NCBI RefSeq assembly: GCF_019702925.1
Contig: NZ_AP024713.1
Coordinates: 124,001-188,000 of the forward strand
DNA from: Campylobacter sp. 19-13652
Lineage (GTDB): Bacteria; Campylobacterota; Campylobacteria; Campylobacterales; Campylobacteraceae
Length of the DNA stretch: 64,000 nt
Direction: 5' to 3'
In this document: positions 1-8,963 of the stretch, one piece after another
Layout of the letters: the number at the start of each line of letters is the position of its first letter
Position numbering within the stretch: position 1 is the stretch's first letter
Notes under the pieces: generated by a model
Told to the model about the DNA's origin: nothing
Database searches by the model: none
The model's input: the letters and a program-made list of their open reading frames with translations, nothing else
Translations under genes and position numbers: made by a program

Positions 1-185
1 AGGCGGATGGGCTTTTAGCCATCGCGCTTCAGCATGAAAACGACCATCTTGACGGACATCTATTTATAGAAAAAATCGGCTTTAATAAGCGTAAAAAATT
101 TGATAAAGAGTATAAAAAGGGGCTAAAGCAGCCTAGGCCAACAGGGCGTAAAATCAATCAAGAAAGTAGCGAAAAAACAGCCTAA
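1..185 (+). CDS. def: Peptide deformylase, C-terminal part (5' end outside window)
   Basis: The frame entering the window from the left ends at a TAA at 183-185 and encodes the C-terminal third of a peptide deformylase, which removes the formyl group from the N-terminal Met of new proteins in the cytoplasm. The signature HExxH metal-binding helix is visible as [12 protein letters not shown], preceded by DGLLAIAL and followed by a basic tail of about 35 residues. The stop codon abuts the ATG of comM, so the two genes are probably co-transcribed. Only the end of the gene is present, so the catalytic Cys and Gln motifs cannot be checked. Confidence 0.9.
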   Translation, partial: ADGLLAIALQHENDHLDGHLFIEKIGFNKRKKFDKEYKKGLKQPRPTGRKINQESSEKTA

Positions 186-1706
186 ATGAAGACTCTACGC
201 TCTGCTTGCTATGTTGACGGACTTCATATAGTAGACATAGAGGCGACATTTACTAGAGGGCTTCCTGCTATGAGCATCGTGGGACTTCCTAGCAAGAGTA
301 TAAAAGAGAGTGGAGACAGGGTAAAATCGGCACTTTTAAGTACAGGTTTTAGCTTTCCAGCCTCTCGCATTACTATAAATTTATCCCCTTCAGACATTCC
401 TAAAAATGGCAGTCACTTTGACCTAGCCATAGCTCTTTTAATAGCCTTGCAAAAGGCCAAAAGCCTGCAAAATATCTTTGTCTTTGGCGAGCTTGGGCTT
501 GATGGGAGCATAAAAAGCACTTTAAATTTATTCTCCACACTCCTATTTTTAAGCACTAAAGTAAAGCAAGTCAGCGTGCTTTTGCCAGCCTCAATCGCTC
601 AAAAAGCGGCTATGATACCAAACTTAACAGTCTATGCTGTGTCAAATTTAACCCAAGCCGTGCAGTTTTTTAGCGATGCGGAGTTTGCAAACAGCTGCTT
701 AGTTAATAGCACTCATGCGCTTTTTAAAGATAGCCTTAATATAGCTGGCAAAACGTACGTGCCAAATTTAAATTTTGAGCTTGATTTTATCGATGTTTTA
801 GGGCAAGAGCGCGCAAAGCGTGCCTGCGTGATAGCTGCAGCTGGCATGCATAATCTGCTCTTTGAGGGAAGCGCAGGAAGTGGCAAGAGCATGTGTGCTA
901 AACGGCTTTGCTACATTATGCCGCCGCAAAGCGTTCATGAGGTTTTAAGCGCTGCGGCGTATCGCTCGCTTAATCAAGAGGATAGCGATTTTAGCGCGAT
1001 TAGGGCGTTTCGTAGCCCCCATCATACCAGCACAAAAAGCTCTATTTTTGGCGGCGGCTCAAGTAGCGCTAGGATAGGTGAGGTAGCCTTAGCAAATGGC
1101 GGAGTGCTATTTTTTGATGAGTTTCCGCACTTTGCTAGGGGTATTATAGAGAGCTTGCGTGAGCCTTTGGAGGATTTTAAAATTCACATCTCTAGGGTTA
1201 ATTCAAAGCTCACTTATGAGACTAAATTTAGCTTCGTAGCAGCGATGAATCCATGTCCGTGTGGCAATCTTTTAAACAAAAGTTTAAGCTGTCGTTGCAG
1301 TGAAAATGAGATAGCTAGATACCGTGCAAAAATCTCAGAGCCAATACTTGATCGTATAGATATGCTCGTGCAAATGGATGAAATCAGCCCAAATGATAAA
1401 GCAAGCCTTAGCTCTGCGCAGATGAGCGAGCAGGTTTTAAGGGCGTTTATAATGCAAAAAAACAGAGGGCAAGATGAGTTAAACGCTAAGCTAAGCGATG
1501 CTTGGCTTAGTAGAGTCTGCGTGCTTGATAGCGAGGCAAAAGAGGTGCTAGAACGCGCTATTATTAGGTATTCGCTAAGCCAAAGGGGGATTAAAAAATG
1601 CCTGCGTGTGGCTAGGACGATAGCCGATCTTGACGAGGTGGAAAACGTCAAAAAGCAGCATTTAATCGAGGCTTTAAGCTACCGCACGAGGAGCATTAAT
1701 GCTTAA
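186..1706 (+). CDS. comM: YifB/ComM-family magnesium-chelatase-like AAA+ ATPase
   Basis: 506 residues, full length for the YifB/ComM family. An N-terminal Lon-protease-like S5 fold (about 1-170, with GLPSKSIKESGDRVKSAL) precedes a Mg-chelatase AAA+ module: Walker A GSAGSGKS near residue 230, the HHTSTKSSIFGGG segment, Walker B VLFFDEF near 310, and a Cys cluster (CPCGN...CRC) near 360 before the C-terminal helical domain. In naturally transformable bacteria ComM is a hexameric helicase that promotes branch migration during integration of incoming DNA. The ATG lies directly after the def stop and the 3' end overlaps nnr by 8 nt, so def-comM-nnr-purN looks like one operon. Confidence 0.93.
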   Translation: MKTLRSACYVDGLHIVDIEATFTRGLPAMSIVGLPSKSIKESGDRVKSALLSTGFSFPASRITINLSPSDIPKNGSHFDLAIALLIALQKAKSLQNIFVFGELGLDGSIKSTLNLFSTLLFLSTKVKQVSVLLPASIAQKAAMIPNLTVYAVSNLTQAVQFFSDAEFANSCLVNSTHALFKDSLNIAGKTYVPNLNFELDFIDVLGQERAKRACVIAAAGMHNLLFEGSAGSGKSMCAKRLCYIMPPQSVHEVLSAAAYRSLNQEDSDFSAIRAFRSPHHTSTKSSIFGGGSSSARIGEVALANGGVLFFDEFPHFARGIIESLREPLEDFKIHISRVNSKLTYETKFSFVAAMNPCPCGNLLNKSLSCRCSENEIARYRAKISEPILDRIDMLVQMDEISPNDKASLSSAQMSEQVLRAFIMQKNRGQDELNAKLSDAWLSRVCVLDSEAKEVLERAIIRYSLSQRGIKKCLRVARTIADLDEVENVKKQHLIEALSYRTRSINA

Positions 1707-3165
1707 AATTTATTTAAACACTTCGGCACTGGATAAAAGGGCTTGCGATAAATTTGCTCTTAGCGAGGATTTATTGCAAGAAAACGCAGCCTATAAAATG
1801 GCTTTGGTAGTAAGGGATAAATTTAAGCCGCACGCTAGGATATTTGGTGTGTGTGGGGGAGGGAACAACGGTGCTGACGTGCTTGCTTCGCTTCGTATGC
1901 TAAGCGGTGAGTATAAATGCGCTGCTTATTTGCTATTTTATAGCGAGAAAATAAGACCTCAGCTAGAACGTGCCGTGGCAGCTGGTGTTAGCGTGGTGGC
2001 ACCAAAAAGTTTGCAGCATGAGTTAGATTTTTTAAAAGGTACGGTTAAATTTAAAAAACTTAAGCGTACTTGGCTAAAGAAAGCTGAGTGTGTAATAGAC
2101 GGTATATTTGGCTCTGGGCTTAATAGAACTTTGCAAAAGCCTTTTGTTAAGGCTATTAAAAAGATTAACGAGGCTAATAAATTTATCATTTCTTGTGATT
2201 TGCCTAGCGGACTTAACGCTCAAGGTAATATTATGGGTGCTTTCGTTAGGGCGGATGTTAGTGTTTGCATGGGAGTTTTAAAACTAGGGCTTTTTAGTGA
2301 CATGGCAAAGGATTTTGTAGGTAAAATTGTAATTGCAAATTTAGGCATTAGTGCAGAGAATTTCTGCGGTAAAAGTGATTTTTACCTTTTGCAAAAGAGC
2401 GATTTAAGCCTACCATTTAGGGATAAAAATGACACTAACAAAGGTAGCTTTGGACATGTTTTTGCGTTAGCAGGAGAGCATACAGGAGCTTGCATAATGG
2501 CGCTAAAATCGGCATTTTGCTTTGGTGCTGGGCTTGTTAGTGCTGTTAGTAAAAATAAACTAACCATGCCAAAAGAAATAATGCAAACAAGCTATATAAG
2601 CCCTCGCATGAATGCTGGTGTAATAGGTTCTGGGCTTGGAAAAATGGCTGGAGAGAATGAGCTTATAAAAGTGTTAGTAAATGACAATACAAAGTTGTTA
2701 GTGATTGATGCTGATATGTTTTATGATGAGATTGTGCTTGGCTTTGCAAAGCGTAAAAATTGTGTGCTTACGCCACATCCAAAGGAGTTTAGTGCGCTGC
2801 TTAAAATAGCGGGCTTTGGAGAATATAATGTGCAAGAAGTGCAGGAAAATCGCTTTAAACTAGCTCGTGAGTTTAGTCTTAAATTTAAAGCCACTCTTGT
2901 GTTAAAAGGCGCTAACACAATAATAGCAAAAAACGGTAAGCTTTACATTATGCCACTTGGTGTTAGTGCGTTAGCAAAAGGCGGCAGTGGAGATGTGCTT
3001 TCCGGGCTTATAGCTGGATTGTTAGCCCAGGGTTATACTCCGTTAAAAGCCGCTATAAACGGCACTTTAGCGCATGCCATATCAGCTAGAAAGTATAAAA
3101 AAGCAAACTACTCACTAACGCCAAAACAGATTATAAAAGGTATAAAATGTTTAGTAAAAAAATAG
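1699..3165 (+). CDS. nnr: Bifunctional NAD(P)H-hydrate epimerase / ADP-dependent dehydratase
   Basis: 488-residue fusion of the two NAD(P)HX repair enzymes. The N-terminal YjeF_N epimerase domain (about 1-210) has GGGNNGADV (usual GPGNNGGD) and the CDLPSGLNA motif. The C-terminal ribokinase-like dehydratase (about 220-488) has NKGSFGHVFALAG, TPHPKEF, LKGANT and the GGSGDVLSGLIAG phosphate loop. Together the domains epimerise and dehydrate damaged hydrated NADH/NADPH. It overlaps comM by 8 nt and purN by 19 nt, which implies translational coupling. The GGG in place of GPG in the epimerase loop is a small departure from consensus; the rest looks intact. Confidence 0.93.
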   Translation: MLKIYLNTSALDKRACDKFALSEDLLQENAAYKMALVVRDKFKPHARIFGVCGGGNNGADVLASLRMLSGEYKCAAYLLFYSEKIRPQLERAVAAGVSVVAPKSLQHELDFLKGTVKFKKLKRTWLKKAECVIDGIFGSGLNRTLQKPFVKAIKKINEANKFIISCDLPSGLNAQGNIMGAFVRADVSVCMGVLKLGLFSDMAKDFVGKIVIANLGISAENFCGKSDFYLLQKSDLSLPFRDKNDTNKGSFGHVFALAGEHTGACIMALKSAFCFGAGLVSAVSKNKLTMPKEIMQTSYISPRMNAGVIGSGLGKMAGENELIKVLVNDNTKLLVIDADMFYDEIVLGFAKRKNCVLTPHPKEFSALLKIAGFGEYNVQEVQENRFKLAREFSLKFKATLVLKGANTIIAKNGKLYIMPLGVSALAKGGSGDVLSGLIAGLLAQGYTPLKAAINGTLAHAISARKYKKANYSLTPKQIIKGIKCLVKK

Positions 3166-3728
3166 CAATATTATTTAGTGGCTCTGGCTCAAATTTAAAA
3201 GCGATATTGGAAAAAGTCCATGGCAGAGAATTTAATGGCGTAAAAATAGAGTGTGTCTGTGCCATCACAAATAATCCAAATGCCCTTGGGATACAAAAGG
3301 CTCGTGCTTTTGGTATTGAGGCAGTGGTGATAAATCACAAAGACTTTGCAAGTAGGGAGGAATTTGATGTGGCTTTAGTTAAAAAGCTAGGCGAGTTTAG
3401 CCCTGATTTAACGGTGCTTGCTGGCTTTATGCGTATCCTAAGCCCAGTCTTTACAAACGCTGTAAAAGCCATAAATTTACACCCCTCGATTTTGCCGCTT
3501 TTTAAGGGTGCACATGCGATAAAAGAGAGCTTTAATAGCGATATGCAAGTAGGCGGAGTGAGTGTGCACTGGGTGAGTGCGGAGCTTGATGGAGGCAAAA
3601 TCATCGCCCAACGTGCATTTGAGCGAGAGCAGGGCATGAACCTTGAGGCATGGGAGGAGAAAATCCACGAAATAGAGCATGAAATCCTGCCTCAAAGCAT
3701 AATAAATTTACTAAGCAAAAAATTCTAG
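3147..3728 (+). CDS. purN: Phosphoribosylglycinamide formyltransferase (GAR transformylase)
   Basis: 193 residues, normal length. It transfers a formyl group from 10-formyl-tetrahydrofolate to GAR in step 3 of purine synthesis (cytoplasm). Visible signatures are the GSGSNLKAI phosphate-binding loop near the N-terminus, the catalytic Asn/His of NLHPSILPLFKGAHAI, and the catalytic Asp in SAELDGGKIIAQ. The ATG lies inside the end of nnr in another frame. Last gene of the def-comM-nnr-purN run; about 1 kb of non-coding, decayed DNA follows. Confidence 0.95.
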   Translation: MFSKKIAILFSGSGSNLKAILEKVHGREFNGVKIECVCAITNNPNALGIQKARAFGIEAVVINHKDFASREEFDVALVKKLGEFSPDLTVLAGFMRILSPVFTNAVKAINLHPSILPLFKGAHAIKESFNSDMQVGGVSVHWVSAELDGGKIIAQRAFEREQGMNLEAWEEKIHEIEHEILPQSIINLLSKKF

Positions 3729-3846
3729 CAGAGTAAAACCACTGCGTCTTTTAAATTTGTGAGGTTTGCTGGCTATAAATTTAACACTTCTTGTGAGTAA
3801 GCTTAATTAGGAATTTTTATAAATTAAACTATGCTCTAAAGTCTAG

Positions 3847-4182
3847 GGTGCTTTAAAATCAGCAGAAGTAAAATTAAATGACAGCAATTTTTGCTACGTA
3901 GGAATGGGCGGAGCAGGTTTGCGGAATTGGGATGACGGCTACCAGTTGGCGCGCTATAGCGTTGTGAGAAAGATATCGGCTTGCGATGTGAGTGTTTGGT
4001 GTGATTAAAAATGGCAGAGAGCTTCGTATAGCAACCCCAGTTATTTGCGTAAAATACAAGAGCTACGGTATAAAGCTTTGTGTAAAATAAATTTAAATCC
4101 AAATGTTTATGGCTTAAAATTTTATAAAATAAAACTACGCTTCATCACGTGCAGATGGGCAATGAAAATGTCGGCCACGTAA
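3847..4182 (+). pseudogene. Decayed reading frame, remnant 1
   Basis: Three consecutive open phases read like degraded protein: 3847-4008 (containing FCYVGMGGAGLRNWDDGY and ARYSVVRKISACDV), then after a +1 shift 4007-4090 (GRELRIATPVICVKYKSY), then another shift to 4078-4182 (LCKINLNPNVYGLKFYKIK). No start codon or ribosome site fits. The last phase resembles the last phase of the second remnant at 4330-4573 (LCKI, then GL-x-F and KIK), which suggests two decayed members of one family. I do not recognise the family. It could instead be chance open phase in AT-rich DNA. Confidence 0.35.
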
Positions 4183-4329
4183 ATTAAATTAGCTTAGTTT
4201 TTGCCGTGCTTGTAGCCAGCTAGGTGTGATACCTTTGCATTTTGACTTTTTTATCTTTGCGTGTTATTTAAAGATTTGCCACTTAAATGAAAACCGCCTA
4301 TTATGCGCGCATTTGTAAGGTGTTGGTAA

Positions 4330-4573
4330 GTTATTGTTTGGCTTTTTATCTTGAGTGAAAACAAACATGGCGAGTTTTTTGATAAAGTGAAGTTTAAAGA
4401 AGCTACTAAGGTTAATGCTATGCATCTTACAGGCGCGTGATACTTTTAATATTGCCTTTGTTAGTAAAAGTGGGAGACTTTGCAAAATAAGCGTATGTGG
4501 CTTAAATTTTATGAATAAAATAAAAACTAATTTATTGCAAAGTAGTAAAAAGCTTTATTACAAGTCACTCTAA
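4330..4573 (+). pseudogene. Decayed reading frame, remnant 2 (related to remnant 1)
   Basis: Open phase 4330-4440 (containing ENKHGEFFDKVKFKEATKV) shifts by one base into 4433-4573 (ARDTFNIAFVSKSGRLCKIS, ending KKLYYKSL before TAA). The LCKIS..CGLNF.NKIK stretch aligns with LCKIN..YGLKF.KIK of the first remnant, and the DNA around 4101-4137 and 4492-4529 shares a run close to GGCTTAAA-TTTTAT-AATAAAA. It is probably the second copy of a duplicated, now broken gene between purN and terC. Product unknown. Confidence 0.35.
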
Positions 4574-4696
4574 TTAACGCAAAAGAGTAAATTTAAAAGC
4601 TAAAATGTTTCTAAAATAGTCTTGCAAGCAGCGCATAAATTTGGTGTAAATTTAAATTTAAAATGGCGCTTTAAAATTAACTTTAAGAAAAAGCGA

Positions 4697-4702
4697 TAAA
4701 AT
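4697..4702 (+). promoter_or_regulatory. Likely -10 box for the TerC-family gene
   Basis: TAAAAT in the context GCGATAAAATCAG, 42 nt before the ATG at 4745. It fits the sigma-70 -10 of Campylobacter, where the -35 is poorly conserved. The ribosome site is AAGGAAAAATT just before the start. Confidence 0.45.
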
Positions 4703-4744
4703 CAGTGATTTGTTTTGGCAAATTTATAAAACTAAGGAAAAATT

Positions 4745-5455
4745 ATGGAATGGATCACATCAGCACAGGCATGGGTCTCGCTGCTTACTCTAACGGGGCT
4801 TGAGATAGTTCTTGGTATTGATAATATAATCTTTGTTGCTATACTCGTCTCAAAGCTTCCAAAACATCAGCAAGACCGTGGGCGTGTGCTAGGGCTTGGC
4901 TTTGCGATGCTTACGCGTATACTGCTGCTGCTTAGCCTGTTTTGGATTATGCACCTGACTAAGCCGCTTTTTAGTGTAGCTTCAATTAGTATCACGGGGC
5001 GCGATTTGGTGCTTATTTTGGGTGGGGTGTTTTTACTTTTAAAGTCTCTTAAAGAGCTAGTAAGTCATATAAAAGGGGACGAGGATGGCGCAAAAGATGG
5101 CGGCGCTGGGGCTAGCTTTGCTTTTATCATCGCTCAAATTGCCGTGCTTGATATAGTCTTTTCACTTGATAGTGTAATCACTGCTGTTGGTATGGCAGAT
5201 CATATCCAGATAATGATACTAGCTGTAATCATTGCAGTTGGCGTTATGATGTTTGCTTCAAAGCCGATTGCGCATTTTATCGAGGAGCATAAGGAGCTAA
5301 AGGCACTTGCGCTTGCATTTTTGGTGCTTGTGGGGGGTGTGCTTGTAGCAGAGGGCTTTGGCGCACACGTGGATAAGGCTATGATTTACGTTGCCATGGG
5401 ATTTTCTTTGGTCGTTGAAATTATTAATATCTTGAGTAAAAAAAGTCAAAAATAG
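4745..5455 (+). CDS. TerC-family integral membrane protein
   Basis: 236 residues with about seven hydrophobic segments. The family signature is near the N-terminus (TGLEIVLGIDNIIFVAIL) and its pseudo-repeat in the second half (IAQIAVLDIVFSLDSVITAVG), the acidic residues of which are thought to bind metal. TerC/Alx-type proteins are inner-membrane proteins linked to tellurite resistance, Mn export and metallation of exported proteins; the substrate here cannot be told from sequence. It is monocistronic: decayed DNA lies upstream and a new promoter for trpGD follows within 100 bp. Confidence 0.9.
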   Translation: MEWITSAQAWVSLLTLTGLEIVLGIDNIIFVAILVSKLPKHQQDRGRVLGLGFAMLTRILLLLSLFWIMHLTKPLFSVASISITGRDLVLILGGVFLLLKSLKELVSHIKGDEDGAKDGGAGASFAFIIAQIAVLDIVFSLDSVITAVGMADHIQIMILAVIIAVGVMMFASKPIAHFIEEHKELKALALAFLVLVGGVLVAEGFGAHVDKAMIYVAMGFSLVVEIINILSKKSQK

Positions 5456-5520
5456 GCGGTTTAAATTTGCCTTGATTTGGTTAAATTTTAGGCTTAATTA
5501 AAAAAATATTTAAAAAAATG

Positions 5521-5526
5521 TATAAT
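5521..5526 (+). promoter_or_regulatory. -10 box of the trpGDFBA operon
   Basis: Perfect TATAAT 30 nt before the trpGD ATG, preceded by a strongly A/T-rich periodic upstream stretch typical of Campylobacter sigma-70 promoters. The inferred 5' leader is only about 20-25 nt, with AAGG at 5546-5549 as ribosome site. That leaves no room for a leader peptide and attenuator, so classical trp attenuation is unlikely here. Confidence 0.6.
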
Positions 5527-5555
5527 TAGGTATTAAATTTTACTCAAGGCAAGAT

Positions 5556-7175
5556 ATGATCCTTATAATAGATAATTACGATAGTTTTGTTTTTAATATC
5601 TACCAGTACGTACAGCAGTTAAGCACCGATGAAGTGCTTTGTGTGCGAAACGACCAAATCAGTTTAGAACAGATTAAAGACCTCTCGCCTAGCCATATCA
5701 TACTAAGCCCAGGTCCAAAGCACCCAAAAGATAGTGGTGTCTGCCTAGACGTACTCGGTGCTGGGCTTGAAGCACCGGTGCTTGGAGTGTGTTTGGGGCA
5801 TCAGGCGATAGGGTTAAATTACGGCGCAAGTATAAAACGTCAAGACGTCCCACTACATGGCAAAACCTCAAAAATAAGCACTGTTAACGGCGGTGGGGAG
5901 ATTTTTGCGGGACTTCCTGATAAATTTGAAGTCATGCGATATCACTCGCTTTATGTGGATGATTTGCCACAAAACCTCACTCCGCTAGCTTACGCAGATG
6001 ATGGCGTGCTTATGGCACTTAAGGTAAAAGATAAAGATATTTACGGCATTCAGTTTCACCCAGAGAGCTATTTTAGCGAGTATGGTAAACAAATAATTGC
6101 AAATTTTTTAAATATCTCAAAGAAAGATGAGAAAAAATCGCAGCCTCACCCTACTGATTTGCGCCCATATTTACTAAAGCTTCAGGAAAATGAGCGGCTT
6201 GATGATAGGGATTTTGCTGGCATTATTGATCTAATCGCCTCTAGCAAGGCAGACGAGCTTCAGCTAGCTGCGCTACTTGTGCTTATAAGCGAAAAGAGCC
6301 TAAATGCCGATAGTCTTGTCTCTCTTGTGCGAAATATCCTACGTTACTCGCATACCTTCCGCGATAGTTCGGCGATGATAGATTTGTGTGGTACCGGAGG
6401 AGATGGCTTTAAGAGCATAAATGTCTCAACTGCTGTTAGCTTTATCCTAGCTGCGCTTGGTGTAAAGGTCGCAAAGCACGGCAATAAAGCTGTCAGCTCA
6501 GCAAGTGGCAGTAGCGATGTAATAAGCGCGATAAATTTAAAAATTAGCGACAGCATAGCCGCTCAGCGTATGCTGCTAGATAGCGCTAATCTCGCATTTT
6601 TCCACGCTCCATTTTTCCATCCGCTTGTGGGCGCATTAAAAGACGTTAGAACGCGCCTTGGCATACGAACAGTCTTTAATATCCTAGGGCCTATGCTAAA
6701 TCCAAATTTATCCCTGCGCTATCAGCTAGTGGGCTGCTATCACAAGCCAGTGCTTAGGCTTTACGCACAGACGCTTGGGCTGCTGGGGCGCAAACACGCA
6801 CTAGTCGTACGAGGCGAGGATGGAATGGATGAGATTAGCATATGCGACTCCACGCGTATAGTGGAGCTTAAAGATGGCACAATAAGCGAATACAGCGTTA
6901 CTCCAGAGCAGTTTGGTTTTACTAGGGCGCTTCACTCTGATATAGCTGGTGCAGACGCAGCAAAAAATGCTGAAATTTTAAAAGCTACTCTAAAGGGCGA
7001 GCTAAATGGCGCAAAACGCGATATAGTCGTGCTTAATGCGATGTTTGCCCTGTATACGGCTGATAGAGTCTCTAGCCCAAATGACGCGCGCGAAATTGTT
7101 GAGAGTGCGCTTGATAGTGGGCTTGTGTGGGAGTATTTTATGCACTATTTAAAGGGGCTTGGCGTTGAGGCTTAA
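5556..7175 (+). CDS. trpD: Anthranilate synthase glutaminase / anthranilate phosphoribosyltransferase fusion (TrpGD)
   Basis: 539 residues. The TrpG class-I glutaminase domain (about 1-190) has GVCLGHQ with nucleophile Cys79 and the GIQFHPES His/Glu pair. A short linker leads to the TrpD phosphoribosyltransferase domain (about 205-539) with GTGGDGFKSINVSTA, KHGNKAVSS and the NILGPMLNP segment. It supplies ammonia to TrpE and then couples anthranilate to PRPP. The fusion is usual in Campylobacter. trpE, its obligate partner, is not upstream: terC is 100 bp away, so trpE must lie elsewhere or be missing. The 3' end overlaps trpF. Confidence 0.95.
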   Translation: MILIIDNYDSFVFNIYQYVQQLSTDEVLCVRNDQISLEQIKDLSPSHIILSPGPKHPKDSGVCLDVLGAGLEAPVLGVCLGHQAIGLNYGASIKRQDVPLHGKTSKISTVNGGGEIFAGLPDKFEVMRYHSLYVDDLPQNLTPLAYADDGVLMALKVKDKDIYGIQFHPESYFSEYGKQIIANFLNISKKDEKKSQPHPTDLRPYLLKLQENERLDDRDFAGIIDLIASSKADELQLAALLVLISEKSLNADSLVSLVRNILRYSHTFRDSSAMIDLCGTGGDGFKSINVSTAVSFILAALGVKVAKHGNKAVSSASGSSDVISAINLKISDSIAAQRMLLDSANLAFFHAPFFHPLVGALKDVRTRLGIRTVFNILGPMLNPNLSLRYQLVGCYHKPVLRLYAQTLGLLGRKHALVVRGEDGMDEISICDSTRIVELKDGTISEYSVTPEQFGFTRALHSDIAGADAAKNAEILKATLKGELNGAKRDIVVLNAMFALYTADRVSSPNDAREIVESALDSGLVWEYFMHYLKGLGVEA

Positions 7176-7785
7176 AATTTGTGGCATTAAAAGTGTGGCA
7201 GAGGCAAAAACCGTACTTGGCTTTAATGAGGTAGATTATGTGGGGTTAATTTTGGCTAGTTCTAAGCGCAGGGTAAGCCCTGAGCTAGCCACGCAAATAG
7301 CAAGCCTAGCTCATGAAATGGGTAAGCAAGCAGTTGGAGTTTTTGTAGATGCTGCGCCTAATGAGATACTTGCTTCTTGCCAGAGCGTGGGCTTTGATGT
7401 AGTGCAGCTTCACATAAAGCAAGCAAGCTCTGAGCTTTACGCTGGGCTTAGGGCTAAGCTAAATCAAAAAGGTGTATCGCTTTGGCAAGCCTTAAGTGTG
7501 AGGGAAAGTCTGCCAGAGCCCAGCATAGACGCAGATATGGTGCTATATGACGCTAGCGGTAAATTTGCTGGTGGAAATGGAGTGAGTTTTAGCTGGGATT
7601 TATTGCGCACTTTAAAGGCGCAAAGCTTTGGACTAGCTGGGGGCATAGGGGCGGATAATATCGCAAAAGCAGCAAGCTATAGACCAGCCTTGATAGATTT
7701 AAATAGTAAATTAGAGGATGAAAATGGCATAAAATCTAGCGAAAAAATCTCTCGAACTTTGATAAATTTAAAGGAAGCAGTGTGA
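7159..7785 (+). CDS. trpF: Phosphoribosylanthranilate isomerase
   Basis: About 206-208 residues, a TIM barrel that isomerises phosphoribosylanthranilate (tryptophan step 3). The general-base Cys is in LKICGI and the general-acid Asp in [13 protein letters not shown]; the phosphate-binding GGI(G)ADN is near the C-terminus. No ATG is available; the start is TTG, either 7159 or more likely 7165, which sits 7 nt after GGGG (7154-7157) and gives MRLKICGI. It lies inside the trpGD 3' end, so translation is coupled. The 3' end overlaps trpB by 4 nt. Confidence 0.93.
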   Translation: MALRLKICGIKSVAEAKTVLGFNEVDYVGLILASSKRRVSPELATQIASLAHEMGKQAVGVFVDAAPNEILASCQSVGFDVVQLHIKQASSELYAGLRAKLNQKGVSLWQALSVRESLPEPSIDADMVLYDASGKFAGGNGVSFSWDLLRTLKAQSFGLAGGIGADNIAKAASYRPALIDLNSKLEDENGIKSSEKISRTLINLKEAV

Positions 7786-8963
7786 ATAAAAAGGCGTATT
7801 TTGGTAAATTTGGCGGACAGTTTGTGCCAGAGACTGCTATGGCGGCTCTTAGCGAGCTTGAGGCGGCATATCTAAGTATCGCACAAAGCGATGAGTTTAA
7901 AGCTGAGCTTGATTTGCTTTTGGCTGAGTATGTAGGGCGTCCGACGCCACTATATCATGCAAGGCGTCTAAGCGAGCATTACGGACATGAAATTTATCTA
8001 AAGCGTGAGGATCTTTGCCATACTGGTGCTCATAAGATAAATAATGCCTTAGCGCAGTGTCTGCTAGCTAAAAAAATGGGCAAAAAACGAGTCATAGCCG
8101 AGACTGGGGCTGGACAGCACGGAGTGGCGACTGCGACTGCGGCGGCACTTTTGGGGCTTGAGTGTGAGGTTTATATGGGTGCTGTTGACGTGGCTAGACA
8201 GAGCTTAAACGTCTTTCGTATGGAGCTTTTAGGGGCTAGTGTGGTAAGCATTAGTGATGGCTTAGGCACTTTAAAAGAGGCTACAACCGCCGCGATTCAG
8301 GCTTGGGTAAATGGCGTGGAGGAGATATTTTACGTCATAGGCTCAGTTGTGGGACCACACCCATACCCAAAAATGGTGCGAGATTTTCAAAGCGTGATAG
8401 GACGAGAGACAAAATCCCAGCTTAAAAGCCGTGGCTTAAGCGCTGATTATGTCATAGCCTGCGTTGGTGGCGGAAGCAATGCCATGGGGATATTTCATGA
8501 GTTTGTAGGCGATGAGAGCGTGGGTTTAATAGGCGTAGAAGCTGCAGGGCTAGGTGCTAGCACGCCATATCACGCAGCTACTATCACACGTGGAGCAGAG
8601 GGGATAATCCACGGAATGAAAACCATCGTTTTGCAGGATAGATATGGCATGATAGAGGAGGTGCATAGCATATCTGCTGGGCTTGATTATCCAGGTATCG
8701 GACCAGAGCATGCGCACCTAAATGATATAAAAAGAGCCACATACGCCCCTATAACTGATGATGAGTGCATAAACGCCCTGCGCTTAGTTTCTCGCCTTGA
8801 GGGGATAATCCCAGCTATTGAGAGTGCGCATGCGCTGGCATATTTGGAGTATCTCTGTCCTAGTTTAAAAGAGCCTAAAGTCATAGTTGTAAACGTAAGT
8901 GGCAGGGGGGATAAGGACATGTCAAGCATAGCAAATTACGAAAAAGGAAAAATTTATGGATAG
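7782..8963 (+). CDS. trpB: Tryptophan synthase beta chain
   Basis: 393 residues, normal length. The PLP lysine is in [17 protein letters not shown], the glycine-rich phosphate loop is GGGSNAMG, and the ammonium/serine site is ETGAGQHG. It condenses indole with serine in the alpha2beta2 complex. The start is GTG at 7782 (GTGAATAAAAAG), overlapping the trpF stop as GTGA, with AAGGAAG upstream. The 3' end overlaps trpA by 8 nt. Confidence 0.96.
   Translation: MNKKAYFGKFGGQFVPETAMAALSELEAAYLSIAQSDEFKAELDLLLAEYVGRPTPLYHARRLSEHYGHEIYLKREDLCHTGAHKINNALAQCLLAKKMGKKRVIAETGAGQHGVATATAAALLGLECEVYMGAVDVARQSLNVFRMELLGASVVSISDGLGTLKEATTAAIQAWVNGVEEIFYVIGSVVGPHPYPKMVRDFQSVIGRETKSQLKSRGLSADYVIACVGGGSNAMGIFHEFVGDESVGLIGVEAAGLGASTPYHAATITRGAEGIIHGMKTIVLQDRYGMIEEVHSISAGLDYPGIGPEHAHLNDIKRATYAPITDDECINALRLVSRLEGIIPAIESAHALAYLEYLCPSLKEPKVIVVNVSGRGDKDMSSIANYEKGKIYG

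Larger units (their letters stand above)
3729..4744. other. 1.0-kb region without an intact gene
   Basis: Apart from the two decayed frames noted separately, this stretch holds AT-rich DNA with AAATTTAAA words and, at its right end, the promoter of the TerC-family gene. Minus-strand open frames here (for example 3836-4102 and 4264-4485) lack ribosome sites and family features. In C. jejuni, as I recall it, the purN and terC homologues are neighbours, so this looks like an insertion that has decayed. Confidence 0.6.

Noticed and set aside
1214-1651. 145-codon minus-strand open frame inside comM
   Set aside because: Shadow of the well-supported comM coding strand; Ser/Leu-rich, no ribosome site and no family features. 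The same holds for the other antisense frames inside comM, nnr, cmeB, adhesin, carB and hyf genes.
4745-5455. TerC-family gene considered as part of a tellurite-resistance (ter) cluster
   Set aside because: No other ter genes are near; its position beside purN is the usual Campylobacter one, so it is a housekeeping TerC/Alx-like protein.
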